Shown one piece after another: positions 1 to 8,700 of a stretch of 64,000 nucleotides of DNA. The stretch comes from JAFDZV01 sp964455525 (GTDB lineage: Bacteria > Bacteroidota > Ignavibacteria > OLB7). The stretch spans positions 18,818 to 82,817 of the forward strand of contig CAYVWR010000014.1 of assembly GCA_964455525.1 (NCBI GenBank), in the 5' to 3' direction. The notes under the pieces were generated by a model, which was given only the letters and a program-made list of their open reading frames with translations, was not told the DNA's origin and made no database searches. Within the stretch, counting starts at the first letter, position 1, and each line of letters starts with the position of its first letter. Position numbers and translations under genes: made by a program.

Positions 1-205
1 CGCAACATCGGTCGAGATGATGCGAGGCATATCCGAACGGATGCTCTTCTGCTGCTCCCATCCTCTGGAGATCATCGAGGGATGGTATTCGCCAAGCTAT
101 GGCGTGGCACTGCCGGCAACATGGGTCGATCTGCACTGCGCTATCGAGCCAGGAGACGATATCACATACAGATTTCAATGGATGACAGCAGAAGAATCAC
201 TCTAG
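1..205 (+). CDS. C-terminal fragment, probable heparinase II/III-like protein (5' cut by window)
   Basis: The reading frame is open from the window edge (codons begin at base 2) to a TAG at 203-205. The visible 67 residues contain EGWYSPSYGV followed by alternating hydrophobic residues and a CAIEPGDDITYRFQW stretch. From memory this resembles the C-terminal beta domain of heparinase II/III-like polysaccharide lyases, where a GW.SP.YG motif recurs. No catalytic region is visible, so the call rests on this motif alone. The stop overlaps the start of the next frame by 28 bases, which suggests the two were co-transcribed. It could equally be the end of another secreted carbohydrate-active protein. 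Confidence 0.45.
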   Translation, partial: ATSVEMMRGISERMLFCCSHPLEIIEGWYSPSYGVALPATWVDLHCAIEPGDDITYRFQWMTAEESL

Positions 206-546
206 CGCAGCAGAACGTCGCCCGCGATGTGGCGAGCAACCTTGCGACGATCCATGATACTGTTGGCCGCGCCCTGGCCCATTCCCCCGATCTTATCATC
301 CTGCCGGAGTACTCGCTATCGGGCACACCTGATGCCATCCCTGCACATGATCCAGCCCGCCATGCCAGGATGATAGAGGCCGGAATGGAAGAGATCGTGC
401 GCCTGTCGCATACCAGCGGCATGGCCCTTATCGTGCCAACGCTTCACTACACCGACCGATGGGGGAACTCATCGGCATTCGAGCAACGGACAGAGGTGTT
501 TCTCCGGGGCCTGCGGGAGCTTTCTGACGCCATTGGGCCGAAGTAG
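178..546 (+). CDS. truncated carbon-nitrogen hydrolase (nitrilase) N-terminal fragment
   Basis: The 122-residue product begins MDDSRRITLAQQNV and continues with an NLATI segment and DLIILPEYSLSG, the opening beta strand and the catalytic-Glu motif (Glu44) of the nitrilase superfamily. Complete members are about 260-300 residues and also need a catalytic Lys and Cys. This frame stops shortly after a GNSSAF segment, before either could appear, and the following DNA is occupied by an opposite-strand gene. It is therefore probably an inactive remnant or a degraded gene. The ATG lies inside the end of the upstream frame. The frame is open further upstream, but those residues do not look family-like. 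Confidence 0.5.
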   Translation: MDDSRRITLAQQNVARDVASNLATIHDTVGRALAHSPDLIILPEYSLSGTPDAIPAHDPARHARMIEAGMEEIVRLSHTSGMALIVPTLHYTDRWGNSSAFEQRTEVFLRGLRELSDAIGPK

Positions 547-601
547 AACTCCGGCCCGGCGCTCCATGGGCTTCCCCGGACTCTAACTCTAAACTCCCCG
601 G

Positions 602-1063
602 CTACTCCAGAGAGGCTCCTGAAGGCTCTGCCTCCCCTTCGGCCAGCACCGTACAGGTTGTGGTGACCACATGATTTGCATCGCATGCGATACGGCATAC
701 CCGCATTCCTCCTTCCGGCAGCGGCATCCGCTCCACGATCGTCCATGTATAACGGCCGTTTGGCAGCTCTGTGGCCGTAAACTGGAGATACTCCCCATAC
801 CGCTCCTGATCCTCTGCCTCCCCTTCGCTCTCATCATCATACTCACCCCCATCCTCGTATTCACCCTCATCCTCGTATTCATCCCCGACTTCGGCATCGA
901 AATCACGGCCATACTCATCGCTATTCGGCACATCGGATAGGAACGGGACATCGTGGCGAACGTCCCCCGGACCCGCACCAGCCGTTGGTACGGCGATCTG
1001 TGCCCATACCGGGAGGGGCATCAACAAAAGAACGATAGCGGCCAACAGCATACAGACTCTCAT
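602..1063 (-). CDS. secreted protein with acidic Glu/Asp/Tyr-rich repeat segment
   Basis: The 153-residue product starts with a clear signal peptide (hydrophobic VCMLLAAIVLLLMPLPVWA, cleavage near AQ). Residues about 50-90 are a low-complexity acidic run built from EYEDEGEYEDGGEYDDE-like units. The C-terminal part (about 93-150) is an ordinary globular-looking segment with three Cys residues (near VCRIAC and TTTC). I recognise no family. The acidic run might bind cations, which is inference only. It is convergent with the nitrilase fragment and divergent from the flippase gene. Confidence 0.6.
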   Translation of the reverse strand: MRVCMLLAAIVLLLMPLPVWAQIAVPTAGAGPGDVRHDVPFLSDVPNSDEYGRDFDAEVGDEYEDEGEYEDGGEYDDESEGEAEDQERYGEYLQFTATELPNGRYTWTIVERMPLPEGGMRVCRIACDANHVVTTTCTVLAEGEAEPSGASLE

Positions 1064-1203
1064 ACAAAGGCTCCAGCATTGGTGTAGATGATTGCAGTAC
1101 GGGGTGTTATGGGAACCCCATTTCCTGGTTCGGGGAACAAGATTGTGCGGCCACCGTGCTCCTGCGCTACATATGAACTACATACGAGATCCGTCCGCAA
1201 GTG

Positions 1204-1211
1204 TATATTTG
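1204..1211 (+). promoter_or_regulatory. possible Bacteroidota-type -7 element (TATATTTG)
   Basis: TATATTTG matches the Bacteroidota -7 consensus TAnnTTTG and lies 24 bases before the chosen ATG of the flippase gene. No clear TTTG -33 element stands at the expected distance, so this is a weak call. Confidence 0.35.
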
Positions 1212-1235
1212 CCGGCTACGTTCAAATTTCCAACG

Positions 1236-2627
1236 ATGTCCGAACCGCTCTCAACCGAACATCCCGATACGGGCAGGCCATCCATGTCGCCGATATGGCT
1301 GGCGATCTGGGCAGCCGCCGACAAGGGGCTTGCCATGCTCTACGGCGTGGCAAGCATCCTGATAACGATGCGGATGCTCGACAAGGATGAGTGGGGCGCC
1401 TGGACGATCTTCAGCGTGGTGTTCATGGTGATCAGCATGCTCGGCGACTTCTTTCTGTTGCAGCCGATGGTGAAGATCGCCTCGGAGACCCACTCCGATC
1501 CGCGTCCTGTGATAACATCTGCGCTTATCTTCTATACGGCGGTTACCCTTGCGCTCGGATTTCTGGTGGTGGTCTTCGCCGATGTGCTGGCAACGATCAC
1601 AAAAACCCCGACCGTGGTCGATTCCTTTCGGCTGATGGGCTGGCTGGCGCTGACCAATATCCTCCGCACCCATGCCATCCGGGTGCTCCAGATCCACTAT
1701 CGGATCATTGCAATCTTCCTGGTCGATCTCATCTATTTTGCCGGTCTGGTTGGCTTGATGCTCCATGGTGCTCTCAGCGGCACGCTCCGAACATCAACCG
1801 ATATGATCCACTACAACATCATTGCCTTTATCGCCAGCTCTGTGCTCGGCGCGATATTCGCCTTTCGGCTTCTGATTCCCATGTTCAAGGGGATCGGCAG
1901 CTCGACACGGCGGTTGCTCCGTCTTGGCATGCATCAGGGGGGCACCGGCATCCTGACGATGCTACAGCAGCAGAGCGATGTGCTCATCGTCTCGGGAATC
2001 CGTGGTGGCTGGGCTGCGGGCGTCTACGGGGCTGCGCGCACCTTCTACCGGTTCTTCGACTCGGTGCGTGATGCGGCGCAGCTACTGCTGGTGCCGGCCA
2101 CATCGCGCGCCTATGCACAGAATCGGATCGAGGCGGTGGAGGAGATCTCCGAGCTTGCCACCGCGGCGATCATGGCGCTTATGTTCCCGCTGACGCTCGG
2201 CATGATCGTGATGGCCCCGCTGTTTATCCCGCTTGTCCTTCCGAAGTTCCCGGAAGCGGTCGATGAATTCCAGTGGCTTATGGCCAATGGTTTTGCCATC
2301 CCTTTTGTGATAGTCCCCTCGGTGGTGCTGCTGGGCATCGGCCATACACGCGATCTGTTCCGGGGAACGCTTATCGGCACGGCGGTGCTGATCCTGGGGG
2401 GGAGTATCCTGACCTGGTTCTTTGGAGCAGCCGGGATGGCCGCCGGGGTATCTCTTGGCACAACGGTCACGGCGATCCTCCTTACCCGGAGAATGAATCG
2501 CTATATTCCCTTCACATTCGGCTCGGTGCTGCGCCGCTCACGCAGCTTCGGCCCGATCGTCCGGCAGAGAATCACGGCATTGCAAGGCTCGCTTCGTGGC
2601 AATGCAGGGGCACAGGAGAAGGACTAG
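1236..2627 (+). CDS. polysaccharide/oligosaccharide flippase (Wzx-like MOP superfamily membrane protein)
   Basis: The 463-residue protein has about 12-14 hydrophobic segments spread over its whole length (for example WTIFSVVFMVISML and ALIFYTAVTLALGFLVVVFA). It opens with a SPIWLAIWAAADKGLAML segment followed by LDKDEWGAW, a pattern of polysaccharide-export flippases in which an early helix is followed by an acidic/Trp loop. Such proteins move lipid-linked sugars across the inner membrane. The ATG at 1236 was chosen because residues encoded upstream have no membrane or family character; an alternative ATG lies at 1284. No glycosyltransferases are visible nearby, so the substrate cannot be inferred. 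Confidence 0.8.
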   Translation: MSEPLSTEHPDTGRPSMSPIWLAIWAAADKGLAMLYGVASILITMRMLDKDEWGAWTIFSVVFMVISMLGDFFLLQPMVKIASETHSDPRPVITSALIFYTAVTLALGFLVVVFADVLATITKTPTVVDSFRLMGWLALTNILRTHAIRVLQIHYRIIAIFLVDLIYFAGLVGLMLHGALSGTLRTSTDMIHYNIIAFIASSVLGAIFAFRLLIPMFKGIGSSTRRLLRLGMHQGGTGILTMLQQQSDVLIVSGIRGGWAAGVYGAARTFYRFFDSVRDAAQLLLVPATSRAYAQNRIEAVEEISELATAAIMALMFPLTLGMIVMAPLFIPLVLPKFPEAVDEFQWLMANGFAIPFVIVPSVVLLGIGHTRDLFRGTLIGTAVLILGGSILTWFFGAAGMAAGVSLGTTVTAILLTRRMNRYIPFTFGSVLRRSRSFGPIVRQRITALQGSLRGNAGAQEKD

Positions 2628-3164
2628 GAGCCTCCATCGACCGCACTCGTATGCGTCCCCCTATCATAGAACAGATCCCGGCCACGATGCGCCAGCGTGT
2701 GCCAATGGGCATAACCTGGGCTACGTTGCCCCTTGGCATTCCCCCACATCCCAGCAACACCCTGCCATGCACCGATAGGCTGCACAGCCCGCCGACAACG
2801 GAGGCACGCGGCCTGCCCCTGCCTTCCGCATGATCGTTGCAGTTGTGCGGTGCACAACCGTGCCGACCGCTGCAAGCACAAGAGAAAAAGGCGAAACCGG
2901 CCCGGAGAACGCCCTTCAATTCCGCCCGAAAGTTATTGGGTAGTTCGTAATCGAAAAGACTATGGAAGGGATGAAAAAATGTCTATGTTTGCCCTCGTCA
3001 AACGGCACTATCCCACAGAGTGATCCGTCATTAGAATGCATTAAAAATCGCGGTTTTTTCTACGTAATGGCAGTTTTTACGAGACCGCCACGTCTACGAG
3101 CAACTCCCATTCAGCAACGAAACAACGTATCATTCCAACCAATAAGTTCAACGAGATTTCTGAT
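2628..3164 (+). other. intergenic region upstream of recA
   Basis: No convincing gene is visible in these 537 bases. The 3' half is more AT-rich and holds a TAnnTTTG element at 2984. I recognise no LexA (SOS) box, although I cannot exclude a lineage-specific one. Confidence 0.5.
2984..2991 (+). promoter_or_regulatory. possible -7 element (TATGTTTG) for recA
   Basis: TATGTTTG fits TAnnTTTG and lies about 175 bases before the recA ATG. No good -33 partner is visible, so a long leader or a chance match are both possible. Confidence 0.3.
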
Positions 3165-4250
3165 ATGGCTGCAACAGTCAACGATGCCCGCCAACGGGCG
3201 ATAGCCAACGCTCTTGAGCAGATCGAGAAGCAGCATGGCAAGGGGTCGATCATGCGCCTGAGCGACTCGGCCGTAGTGCCGGTCGAGGCGATTTCCACCG
3301 GCTCGATGTCGCTCGACTTCGCCATTGGCATCGGTGGAATTCCGCGTGGAAGGATCACCGAGATCTACGGCCCGGAATCATCCGGCAAGACCACGGTCTG
3401 CCTTCAGGTGATCGCCGAGGCACAGAGGCGTGGCGGCGTGGCGGCATTCATCGATGCCGAGCATGCACTTGATATCCAGTATGCCTCGCGGCTCGGGGTG
3501 GATGTCAGCAATCTGTTGCTGGCGCAGCCGGAGTTTGGCGAACAGGCGCTGGAGATCGTCGAAACGCTGGTCCGCTCCGGTGCCATCGATGTGGTAGTGG
3601 TGGACTCTGTGGCAGCTCTGACGCCACGTGTGGAGATCGAGGGAGAGATGGGAGATGCGCAGATGGGCTCGCAGGCACGTTTGATGTCGCAGGCCATGAG
3701 GAAGCTGAACGCTGCCATCGGCCGCTCCAACGCCATTGTGATGTTCACCAACCAGCTTCGCTCGAAGATCGGCGTGATCTATGGCAATCCCGAGACCACC
3801 ACAGGGGGCAACGCATTGAAGTTCTATGCATCGGTGCGCATTGATATCCGCCGCAAGGAAGTTCTGAAGGATGGCCAGGATATCGTTGGCAACCGTGTCC
3901 GTGCCAAGATCGTGAAGAACAAGGTCTCCCCGCCGTTTAAAGAGGTGGAATTCGATATCATGTACAACGAGGGGATCTCCAAGGTCGGGGATGTTCTCGA
4001 TATGGCGATCGAGCATGGGCTTATCCAGAAAAGCGGCTCCTGGTTCACCCTGGGAGAGGAGCGGGTGCAGGGACGCGATCAGCTTAAGAAGATGCTGACG
4101 GAAAATCCGGAGACCTTTGCAGCGCTGGAAACCCAACTGCGCGAGAAGCTCGGCATGCGCCAGCCACAGCCCCTGAACGGAGCTGAACTGAATGGTGTCG
4201 AGGCATCCGAGGTGGCCCCACGCTCGAAATCTGCAAAACAGCAGAGCTAA
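3165..4250 (+). CDS. recA: recombinase RecA
   Basis: RecA forms ATP-dependent filaments on single-stranded DNA, drives strand exchange and stimulates LexA cleavage. The 361-residue sequence is canonical. The polymerisation helix covers the N-terminal 30 residues, Walker A is GPESSGKT at 69-76, Walker B is DVVVVD at 141-146, and the L2 DNA-binding loop is GNPETTTGGNALKFY at 206-220. The C-terminus is a short variable tail ending KSAKQQS. Length is typical (about 340-360). The ATG at 3165 gives the standard N-terminus; only a weak purine run precedes it. It is monocistronic, with a hairpin after the stop. Confidence 0.98.
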   Translation: MAATVNDARQRAIANALEQIEKQHGKGSIMRLSDSAVVPVEAISTGSMSLDFAIGIGGIPRGRITEIYGPESSGKTTVCLQVIAEAQRRGGVAAFIDAEHALDIQYASRLGVDVSNLLLAQPEFGEQALEIVETLVRSGAIDVVVVDSVAALTPRVEIEGEMGDAQMGSQARLMSQAMRKLNAAIGRSNAIVMFTNQLRSKIGVIYGNPETTTGGNALKFYASVRIDIRRKEVLKDGQDIVGNRVRAKIVKNKVSPPFKEVEFDIMYNEGISKVGDVLDMAIEHGLIQKSGSWFTLGEERVQGRDQLKKMLTENPETFAALETQLREKLGMRQPQPLNGAELNGVEASEVAPRSKSAKQQS

Positions 4251-4288
4251 ACGCTCCGGCGCTACCCGGCACAGTATAAAACCAGCGA

Positions 4289-4318
4289 CGCCCGCCCCGG
4301 CTACTCCGGGTGCGGGCG
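4289..4318. terminator. hairpin after recA
   Basis: CGCCCGC at 4289-4295 pairs with GCGGGCG at 4312-4318, with an inner CCGG/CCGG pairing. No U-run follows, so it may be a structure for convergent recA and peroxidase transcripts rather than a textbook intrinsic terminator. Confidence 0.45.
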
Positions 4319-4411
4319 TTCTGCGGTGCAGACGTTCTGCAGGGTGGCACTACGACTTTTCGGACGGTCGGGGTTGCCCAGATGAAGAGATCATGCCCGA
4401 TGGCATTGGAC

Positions 4412-5461
4412 TCAACGGGCGGAAACCTCCTCTCTCTGGCTCCCTTCCCTTGCGTACCGCACATCGGTAAGGGTCTTGAGAAAAGCCACAAGATCATGTT
4501 TTTCCTCCCGGCTGAGATCAAGGGCCTTTTCCGAGGCATCAGGACCATCCCCACCCCTGGCATAAAAATCGACCACCGCCTCCAGAGTCGGCACGGTCCC
4601 GTTATGCATATAGGGGGAGGTCAGCTCCACATTATAGAGCGATGGCGTTCTAAAACGAAAGAGGCTTTCCAGGCCCGAGACGATGTTTCCCCGCCCGTAA
4701 TCCATACCCAGCCTCAGACGGGTCGTTCCCTTCTCCGTATATGATTCCACGATCGAACGCTGGCGATACAGCCCATTGTCGTGATAGAGATTGTCGGTGA
4801 AGTTGGGAGCCGGATGGCACGAGGCACATTGCGCCTTGCCATTGAACAGATGCAGGCCACGTAATTCCGCCCCGGTCAACTCGCCGGTGCCGGCACGATA
4901 GGCATCGTAGCGGGTATGCTCGGTGCAGAGCGAGAGAACGTACTGCGCCAGAGCACCAACCACAAACTTCCGGGCATCCCCATCCCCATTGCCGTATCCA
5001 AGCAACCGGATGGTACTATCGAGCATGGAAGTCGACCGGATATATGCCGCCATAATGGAATCGTTTGACTCCATCTCCACTTTGCTTTTGAACAATGGCT
5101 CCTCGATCTGGGCGTGTAGGGTGGTAGCACGTCCATCCCAGAAGAAGCTCTCGTAGCGATTGGCGTTCAGCAGCGTTGGGGTGTTCCGTATCAGCCTGCG
5201 CGTTCGCGCCAGCCCCACCTGGTAACCATCCTGAAAATGTGCTGAGGGAATATGGCAGGAGGCGCAGGAAAGGGTGCCATCGTTTGAAAGCTCCTCGGCA
5301 TAAAAAAGCACACGCCCGGCCTCGGCAAGCATCATGGTGGTATCGAGCGCGCTGTGCCGATCGGATCGCTCAGCGGCCGCACCGGTATCCCTTGATGGAA
5401 ACCAGGAGAACGTAACCGCCACTGCGATAAGTGCTACATAGGAACCGGCGACGATATTCAT
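4412..5461 (-). CDS. di-heme cytochrome c peroxidase / MauG family protein
   Basis: The 349-residue periplasmic protein carries two CxxCH heme c motifs, CASCH at 66-70 and CASCH at 212-216. This is the di-heme arrangement of bacterial cytochrome c peroxidases, which reduce hydrogen peroxide with electrons from small cytochromes, and of MauG-type enzymes. A FFWDGRA segment (about 106-112) and LTSPYMHNGTVPTLEAVV near the C-terminus are family hallmarks. The N-terminus has a short hydrophobic signal (VAGSYVALIAVAVTFSW). The ATG at 5461 is preceded by an AGAGGGG ribosome site, which favours it over an in-frame ATG 18 bases upstream. Whether it is a true peroxidase cannot be told from sequence alone. 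Confidence 0.9.
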   Translation of the reverse strand: MNIVAGSYVALIAVAVTFSWFPSRDTGAAAERSDRHSALDTTMMLAEAGRVLFYAEELSNDGTLSCASCHIPSAHFQDGYQVGLARTRRLIRNTPTLLNANRYESFFWDGRATTLHAQIEEPLFKSKVEMESNDSIMAAYIRSTSMLDSTIRLLGYGNGDGDARKFVVGALAQYVLSLCTEHTRYDAYRAGTGELTGAELRGLHLFNGKAQCASCHPAPNFTDNLYHDNGLYRQRSIVESYTEKGTTRLRLGMDYGRGNIVSGLESLFRFRTPSLYNVELTSPYMHNGTVPTLEAVVDFYARGGDGPDASEKALDLSREEKHDLVAFLKTLTDVRYAREGSQREEVSAR

Positions 5462-5546
5462 GACCCCCTCTGGATACATTCTCGGAGATAAAAGCCGCCA
5501 CGATCAGGATGCCCAAACCTGCAAAGCCTGAAGGGACGGCAGCAGC

Positions 5547-5576
5547 GGGCCGGCTCCATCGTTATGGAACCGGCCC
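5547..5576 (-). terminator. hairpin downstream of first small secreted-protein gene
   Basis: A 13-base-pair stem, with one G-U pair, forms from GGGCCGGTTCCAT and ATGGAGCCGGCCC on the minus strand. It lies 31 bases past the stop at 5607. No U-run follows. Confidence 0.55.
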
Positions 5577-5606
5577 ATCTGTTGCGATTCGCATTGATAA
5601 CGACGA

Positions 5607-5999
5607 TTAGTCGGGACGCTTCCAGCCGATGACTTCGCCCTTGTCGTTGTAGATCGGCACACCCTCGTACTGCTGCACGCCATAGATCGGCTCTACAACG
5701 CGGAGTCTTGTTCCAGCGGCAACCTGGATGTGCAGAAGGCCATCAGGGCCGGTATGGCCATACAACTGGTTCGTTTCAAGGTTGAAAACGGCAGCACCGA
5801 TCACCGGCTCCTGCCCAAGCGTGCCATCCGGCTCATAGTAGCGCACATCTACAGTGACACGGTACGTCTGTCCGGCCATGAGGACCGAAACATCCCTGGT
5901 CTCTTTTGCCGTGCAGGCTTCCGAGCCTGGAGCCATGGCAGCAAATGCGGAGCCTGATAAAAGGGCGGCGCTCAGAGCGACCGTTACGAGTGATTTCAT
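5607..5999 (-). CDS. small secreted protein, paralogue 1 of a tandem pair
   Basis: The 130-residue product has a signal peptide (KSLVTVALSAALLSGSAFA) and then MAPGSEACTAKE. The core reads like a small beta-sandwich: RVTVDVRYYEPDGTLG, AAVFNLETNQLYGHTG, GTRLRVVEPIYGVQQYEG and the tail YNDKGEVIGWK. The gene at 6522-6923 encodes a clear paralogue with the same block order, including ETN.LYG.T, GTRLR.VEP.YG.QQY and YNDKGE.IGWK. I do not recognise the family; a transthyretin-like fold is only a guess. The start at 5999 is set by a GGAGA ribosome site 7 bases upstream and by the signal peptide, although the frame is open for another 66 codons. Confidence 0.75.
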   Translation of the reverse strand: MKSLVTVALSAALLSGSAFAAMAPGSEACTAKETRDVSVLMAGQTYRVTVDVRYYEPDGTLGQEPVIGAAVFNLETNQLYGHTGPDGLLHIQVAAGTRLRVVEPIYGVQQYEGVPIYNDKGEVIGWKRPD

Positions 6000-6521
6000 G
6001 ATGTTCTCCATTGATGTTGAGTGGATGTATAGACATAGGCGCCCATGCGGATTGCCAATGACTATAGCCCTCTTCCGCCGGAAAGCGATCTGCTGATAGA
6101 GGAGCAGCCGTTCCGATCGCGAAGCCAAGGCCCTGGAAGCATAGAGGATAGGCAAAAGGCCACCCCTCGGGCCTGATGAGATTCCCCACCAGGCCATATC
6201 CCGCCAGCCATCCAGATTCGTTCGGTTATAGTTTGTTGAAGACTGCGTAAAGCGTAATCCGACAAGCCATCAGGAATGCCACCCCCTTCGGTAGAAGGAA
6301 CCACGCCAGATCGTACCTCACAGGGTGAGATGGATTACTACCTACTTCATCTTCGTTGGTTGCTGTACTTGGTTAAGATGCTCTCAGCGGGCAGAACTGC
6401 ACATTACCGCAAAAGAATTAATCGTGCGGCATGCTCTTCCCGTATGCAGGCAATACCCTGGAATAATTGTCTGCACAAAAGAATTACCGGCAGGCAGCGC
6501 AGGAATTGTTCCGGCAGAACA
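6000..6521. other. intergenic region between the two secreted-protein paralogues
   Basis: No gene is supported in about 520 bases. Frames in this stretch are short or read antisense into the flanking paralogues. Confidence 0.5.
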
Positions 6522-6923
6522 TTACTTTGGTGCCTTCCAGCCGATGATCTCTCCCTTGTCGTTATAGATCGGATCACCGACATACTGCTGCGAACCATAG
6601 ACCGGCTCCACCGCCCGCAATCTGGTCCCAGGCGCCACAGTGATCTGCAAACGGCCAGCATCGTTTGTCCTGCCGTACAACCGGTTCGTCTCCAGATCAA
6701 AAATCTGAACGCCCCCAGCAGGCCTTCCCACCTCACCATCCGCGGTCTCGTAATACACAAAAACGTCGACCCGATAGGAATTAAAGAACGCCGACGATAT
6801 GGCGTTTCCCGACTCCTTTGCAGTGCAGGATTCCGGGTGCGGGGCCATCTTGGCAAAAGCAGCGCCCGAGATAAGTGAGCCGCAGAGAAGAGCACCAAGA
6901 ACGGATTTCATACGAATTTTCAT
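6522..6923 (-). CDS. small secreted protein, paralogue 2 of a tandem pair
   Basis: The 133-residue product has a signal peptide (KSVLGALLCGSLISGAAFA) followed by KMAPHPESCTAKES. It shares with the gene at 5607-5999 the leading Cys, an ETN(R/Q)LYG motif, GTRLRAVEPVYGSQQYVG and the ending YNDKGEIIGWKAPK, so the two arose by duplication. The middle (NAISSAFFNSYRVDVFVYY) is diverged. An AGGAA ribosome site precedes the ATG at 6923. Function is unknown. The single conserved Cys after the signal sequence does not sit in a lipobox. Confidence 0.75.
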   Translation of the reverse strand: MKIRMKSVLGALLCGSLISGAAFAKMAPHPESCTAKESGNAISSAFFNSYRVDVFVYYETADGEVGRPAGGVQIFDLETNRLYGRTNDAGRLQITVAPGTRLRAVEPVYGSQQYVGDPIYNDKGEIIGWKAPK

Positions 6924-8049
6924 GGGATTTCCTTGTTGTTGAAGTGTTTAACCGTGATTGTCTGGCTATCCAGACCTGTATTGCAAAACATCGGCATCCT
7001 TTATACCGGACACCATTGTTCCAATCGGAGAGGAGTGCAGGCATGGGCAGATGCCGGGCATGCGATACCCCGCGCCCTTTTCTACTAGCCTATAGGGCCG
7101 GCACCACATCTGCCCAAAACGTCCTGAGCGATTCCGAAGCGATCGTGATAACGCTGCCGTGGCCCTACCGCCACCCCAGCAGGCAGTGGCCCGAGACAGA
7201 CCGGAACCAAGGAGATGATCCCCCCCCTATCCCGATGGATGGAAGAGAATGGTATTCACGACATCGTTTGTGCTTGTTGTATATGATGGTAAGATGATAT
7301 GACCACGGATATATGCACATTATCAGAATAAAAATCAGCATTGCATTGCATGGCATCGCTCCCTTCATAAACGGCACACGGCAGCATCTGCCACCTATCG
7401 CCGCCCGAATACCCGAAACGATATGCAGCAATCCGGCGCACCACGGTGGGGATGTGGATAATGGTGATGGTGTACGCGATAATTATCAGCTCCTACAGCA
7501 GAGCAGACGTGCCAGATATCAGGAACCTGTTGTTTTGCCGCGGCCATCAACCATCTCACCGTATGGTCTCCCTGCACAGTCTCCATCGGCATCATTTCAC
7601 CATCCTTTTATCTCAACATCCTTTTATCGCCATCGAATGGTTTTCCGGCAGGTATGCGGCTCCGTTCGGCGCCATTTATCGCGGCTTCGGCGCGTGGAGC
7701 ATGGTGTTTATCGTAGAGGATATTCGGTCGTGAAGTCAGCAGGGCCGTTCATGCAGTCCGAAAACTGCCGGGGCAGAGCGGGGCCGATCTGGTTGTGAGG
7801 TTAATGAATCCGCGTACGCTCTGGGCTGGTCTGGCGCGATGATTGAATCATCGCCGACAGCATGTACTCTGGCCAGCAAGGGCAACTGCATGGCGGAACA
7901 TCTCCAGCCAACCAAGACATCGGGGCCGATGGCTCCGTGAGCTGCTTCCCATGGCCGGAATGTCTGCGGACCCCGGAGAATCGGGCAGTTGTCATAGGAT
8001 GGAGGGAAACAACCGGCAGCCGCCCGGCACGTATACCGTGCCTGGTTAG
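6924..8049. other. region without recognisable genes
   Basis: More than 1.1 kb carries no frame with a plausible start, family motif or codon pattern. Local composition is lower in GC than the neighbours around 7300-7640. It directly precedes a decayed tail-collar gene, so it may be the eroded remains of more cluster genes. I could not align any part to a known family by eye. Confidence 0.5.
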
Positions 8050-8305
8050 GGAACCACGGGCTTGATTCCCATGCAGGCATACGCCGATGTGGCAGGCAGA
8101 GTGCATACCACACTCCAGCGCTCCCATCGGACAAGGGCGTTACCGGCTCTAACCAGGGGGCACCGTTACAAGCGCTGGTTCCCCCACCCTGCTGAACCTG
8201 GCAGCAGAGGGCATCTCAGGAGGCGGCAAGTCATGCGATGGGATACATATGTATCAGGCCGTGGAGGTCCGCAACGCGACGCAGGGAATCTTTCCACCAC
8301 GAAAT
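8050..8305 (+). pseudogene. decayed phage tail-collar (microcystin-dependent-protein type) gene
   Basis: Three short DNA matches to the intact genes at 8701 and 9704 occur here in the right order. A GGGCTTGATTCCCATGCA segment near 8060 matches the GQGPGLTPR coding region. GGCTCTAACCAG at 8145-8156 matches the GSNQ codons. GGGAATCTTTCCACCACG at 8284-8301 encodes GIFPPR, the conserved C-terminus. A CAGAG...CCAGCG...CCCATCGG stretch (8096-8130) also lines up. Stops and frame changes interrupt every frame, so it cannot encode a full protein. Confidence 0.55.
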
Positions 8306-8700
8306 CATTTTTTGTGCCTCGACATAGAAACATAGAGTTGCATGGTGAGCTCGGCAAGAGTATTTTCGCTCCGGCCGTTGTTATGTCTGGCAATAGATAC
8401 GGTTCGATCAGTAGTAGTGGTCCACTGCCAGATGGCAGCAACTCATCTTCCTGATAAGGTTCTTCCTTATCACTGTAAACACCTGACGGCATCCCCCCAG
8501 CCTGTGTTATTACCAGCAGAATGCTGCCAATAGGAGAACGACATACGTCGGCGTAACGGCCAGCGTACAGGCATGGCCCAATCGCGGAAACGATCGCAGA
8601 TAGGACACATGCCCTGCATCATATCGTCCCAATAACGGGTGCCTGGCGCCCATCACAGCAGTTTGTTCCCTTCATTACGTCTTAATAATCACACACAACC
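8306..8700. other. intergenic region upstream of first intact tail-collar gene
   Basis: No gene is visible. The last 70 bases (about 8648-8695) resemble DNA at about 9355-9395, upstream of the second copy, and so appear to belong to a duplicated unit. Confidence 0.45.
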
